In this document: positions 25,044 to 25,580 of the stretch, in pieces
Layout: every line of letters starts with the position of its first letter
How positions within the stretch are numbered: the stretch's first letter is position 1
DNA from: Lentisphaeria bacterium
Lineage (GTDB): Bacteria; Verrucomicrobiota; Lentisphaeria; Victivallales; Victivallaceae
DNA: 25,580 bases
Direction of reading: 5' to 3'
Assembly (NCBI GenBank): GCA_018265615.1
Contig: JABLYX010000046.1
Coordinates: 18,641-44,220, forward strand
Program-made: the position numbers and the translations under genes
Notes under the pieces: generated by a model
Database searches by the model: none
Told to the model about the DNA's origin: nothing
What the model saw: the letters and a program-made list of their open reading frames with translations, nothing else

Positions 25044-25580
25044 ATGAGAACCGGATGGATCATCTGCACACTCTGGGCGGCGGGCGTGCTTTTTGCGGAG
25101 CAGGAAGTGAGGCGGTATTCGGAAACCGCCGCTTTGGCGAAGGAAGGAATTGCATTGCATGCCGCGAACGGACACCTCTTCAGACCGGAGGTTTCCGCAA
25201 AGGAGAAAACGCCGCAGGGGGAAAGCTCGCTTGCACTCGTCATGACGCGGACGCCGGCCGGATCTCCGCCCCATGCAAAGCAAGTCAATTTCATCCGGCA
25301 GGGCTCCGCCGGAAAAGGGTGGAAATACCGCATCAGCTTTTTCTATAAGGGGAGTACTCCCGGAACCGTTTCCTATCAGGTTGCGCGGCAGTCCCCGCCG
25401 TACTCCGCGATCGGGAAAAACACCGGGCGGGAATTGAAAGTGACCACCGGGTGGCAGCGGGAGTCACGGGAGTTCACTGTCGCGGAAGATGTCGATGCAC
25501 CTCTGGCGATGCCGCGTTTTCTGCTCGGGCTCTACCCGGAGGGGGAGACTTTCCATCTTGGCCCGGTCACGATCGAGCGG
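25044..25580 (+). CDS. Secreted protein with probable carbohydrate-binding module, 5' part
   Basis: An open frame of 179 codons continues past the right edge. It starts at an ATG with AAAGGAG six bases upstream, 22 bases after the pseudopilin stop. The first residues (M-R-T-G-W-I-I-C-T-L-W-A-A-G-V-L-F-A) form a signal peptide. The following 160 residues have the alternating pattern of a beta-sandwich module: W-K-Y-R-I-S-F-F-Y-K-G near 97, T-G-W-Q-R-E-S-R-E-F-T-V and F-L-L-G-L-Y-P-E-G-E-T-F-H-L-G-P-V-T-I. This is the layout of CBM4/9-like modules that often precede glycoside hydrolase domains. The catalytic part, if any, lies outside the window. Confidence 0.65.
   Translation, partial: MRTGWIICTLWAAGVLFAEQEVRRYSETAALAKEGIALHAANGHLFRPEVSAKEKTPQGESSLALVMTRTPAGSPPHAKQVNFIRQGSAGKGWKYRISFFYKGSTPGTVSYQVARQSPPYSAIGKNTGRELKVTTGWQRESREFTVAEDVDAPLAMPRFLLGLYPEGETFHLGPVTIER

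Overview
The window looks like chromosomal DNA of a GC-rich, Gram-negative, carbohydrate-degrading bacterium. My best guess is Lentisphaerota, order Victivallales (a Victivallis-like organism). The clues are two pseudopilin-like proteins starting K/R-R-N-FTLIELLVVIAIIAILA with C-terminal H-Xn-DG tails, secreted carbohydrate-active proteins placed directly behind them, an outer-membrane-type RND pump and a LolC/E permease. The assignment is inference from gene style; no marker gene such as rRNA is present.

Layout. (1) 1-871, minus: 5' part of a LolC/LolE-type permease. (2) 1116-5366, plus: a two-gene RND efflux operon (adaptor, then inner-membrane pump) whose pump lacks the usual proton-relay residues. 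(3) 5400-5529: a dead fragment of an IS5-type transposase. (4) 5578-10870, minus: a GntR/LacI-type regulator, a pseudopilin-like protein and a very large secreted clan GH-A glycoside hydrolase, read from one good promoter. (5) 11100-11260, minus: a frameshifted stub of a secreted protein, with a 21-bp-phased direct repeat upstream. The block from the transposase scrap to the stub is visibly less GC-rich than its flanks and may be an acquired carbohydrate island.

(6) 11484-14967, plus: a housekeeping operon of low-molecular-weight phosphatase (YwlE-like), a single-polypeptide fusion of ribose-5-phosphate isomerase B with serine hydroxymethyltransferase, and seryl-tRNA synthetase, closed by a clear terminator. 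(7) 15113-16174, plus: hisC with its own promoter and terminator. (8) 16289-20614, minus: pstS-pstC-pstA-pstB-phoU, the high-affinity phosphate uptake operon, preceded by three 11-bp-phased TAAC repeats that fit a Pho box. (9) 20725-23161: an AraC-family regulator divergent from a GH4 alpha-galactosidase (melA), an arrangement like melR/melA. (10) 23211-25580: another AraC-family regulator divergent from a second pseudopilin-like gene, followed by the start of a secreted carbohydrate-binding protein cut by the window edge.

Two loci (4 and 10) repeat one design: regulator, pseudopilin-like protein, secreted carbohydrate-active protein. This is the most interesting pattern here. It suggests that each carbohydrate locus carries a private pseudopilin-like partner, possibly for export or surface display of the enzyme next to it. 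The other strong novelty is the RpiB-GlyA fusion.
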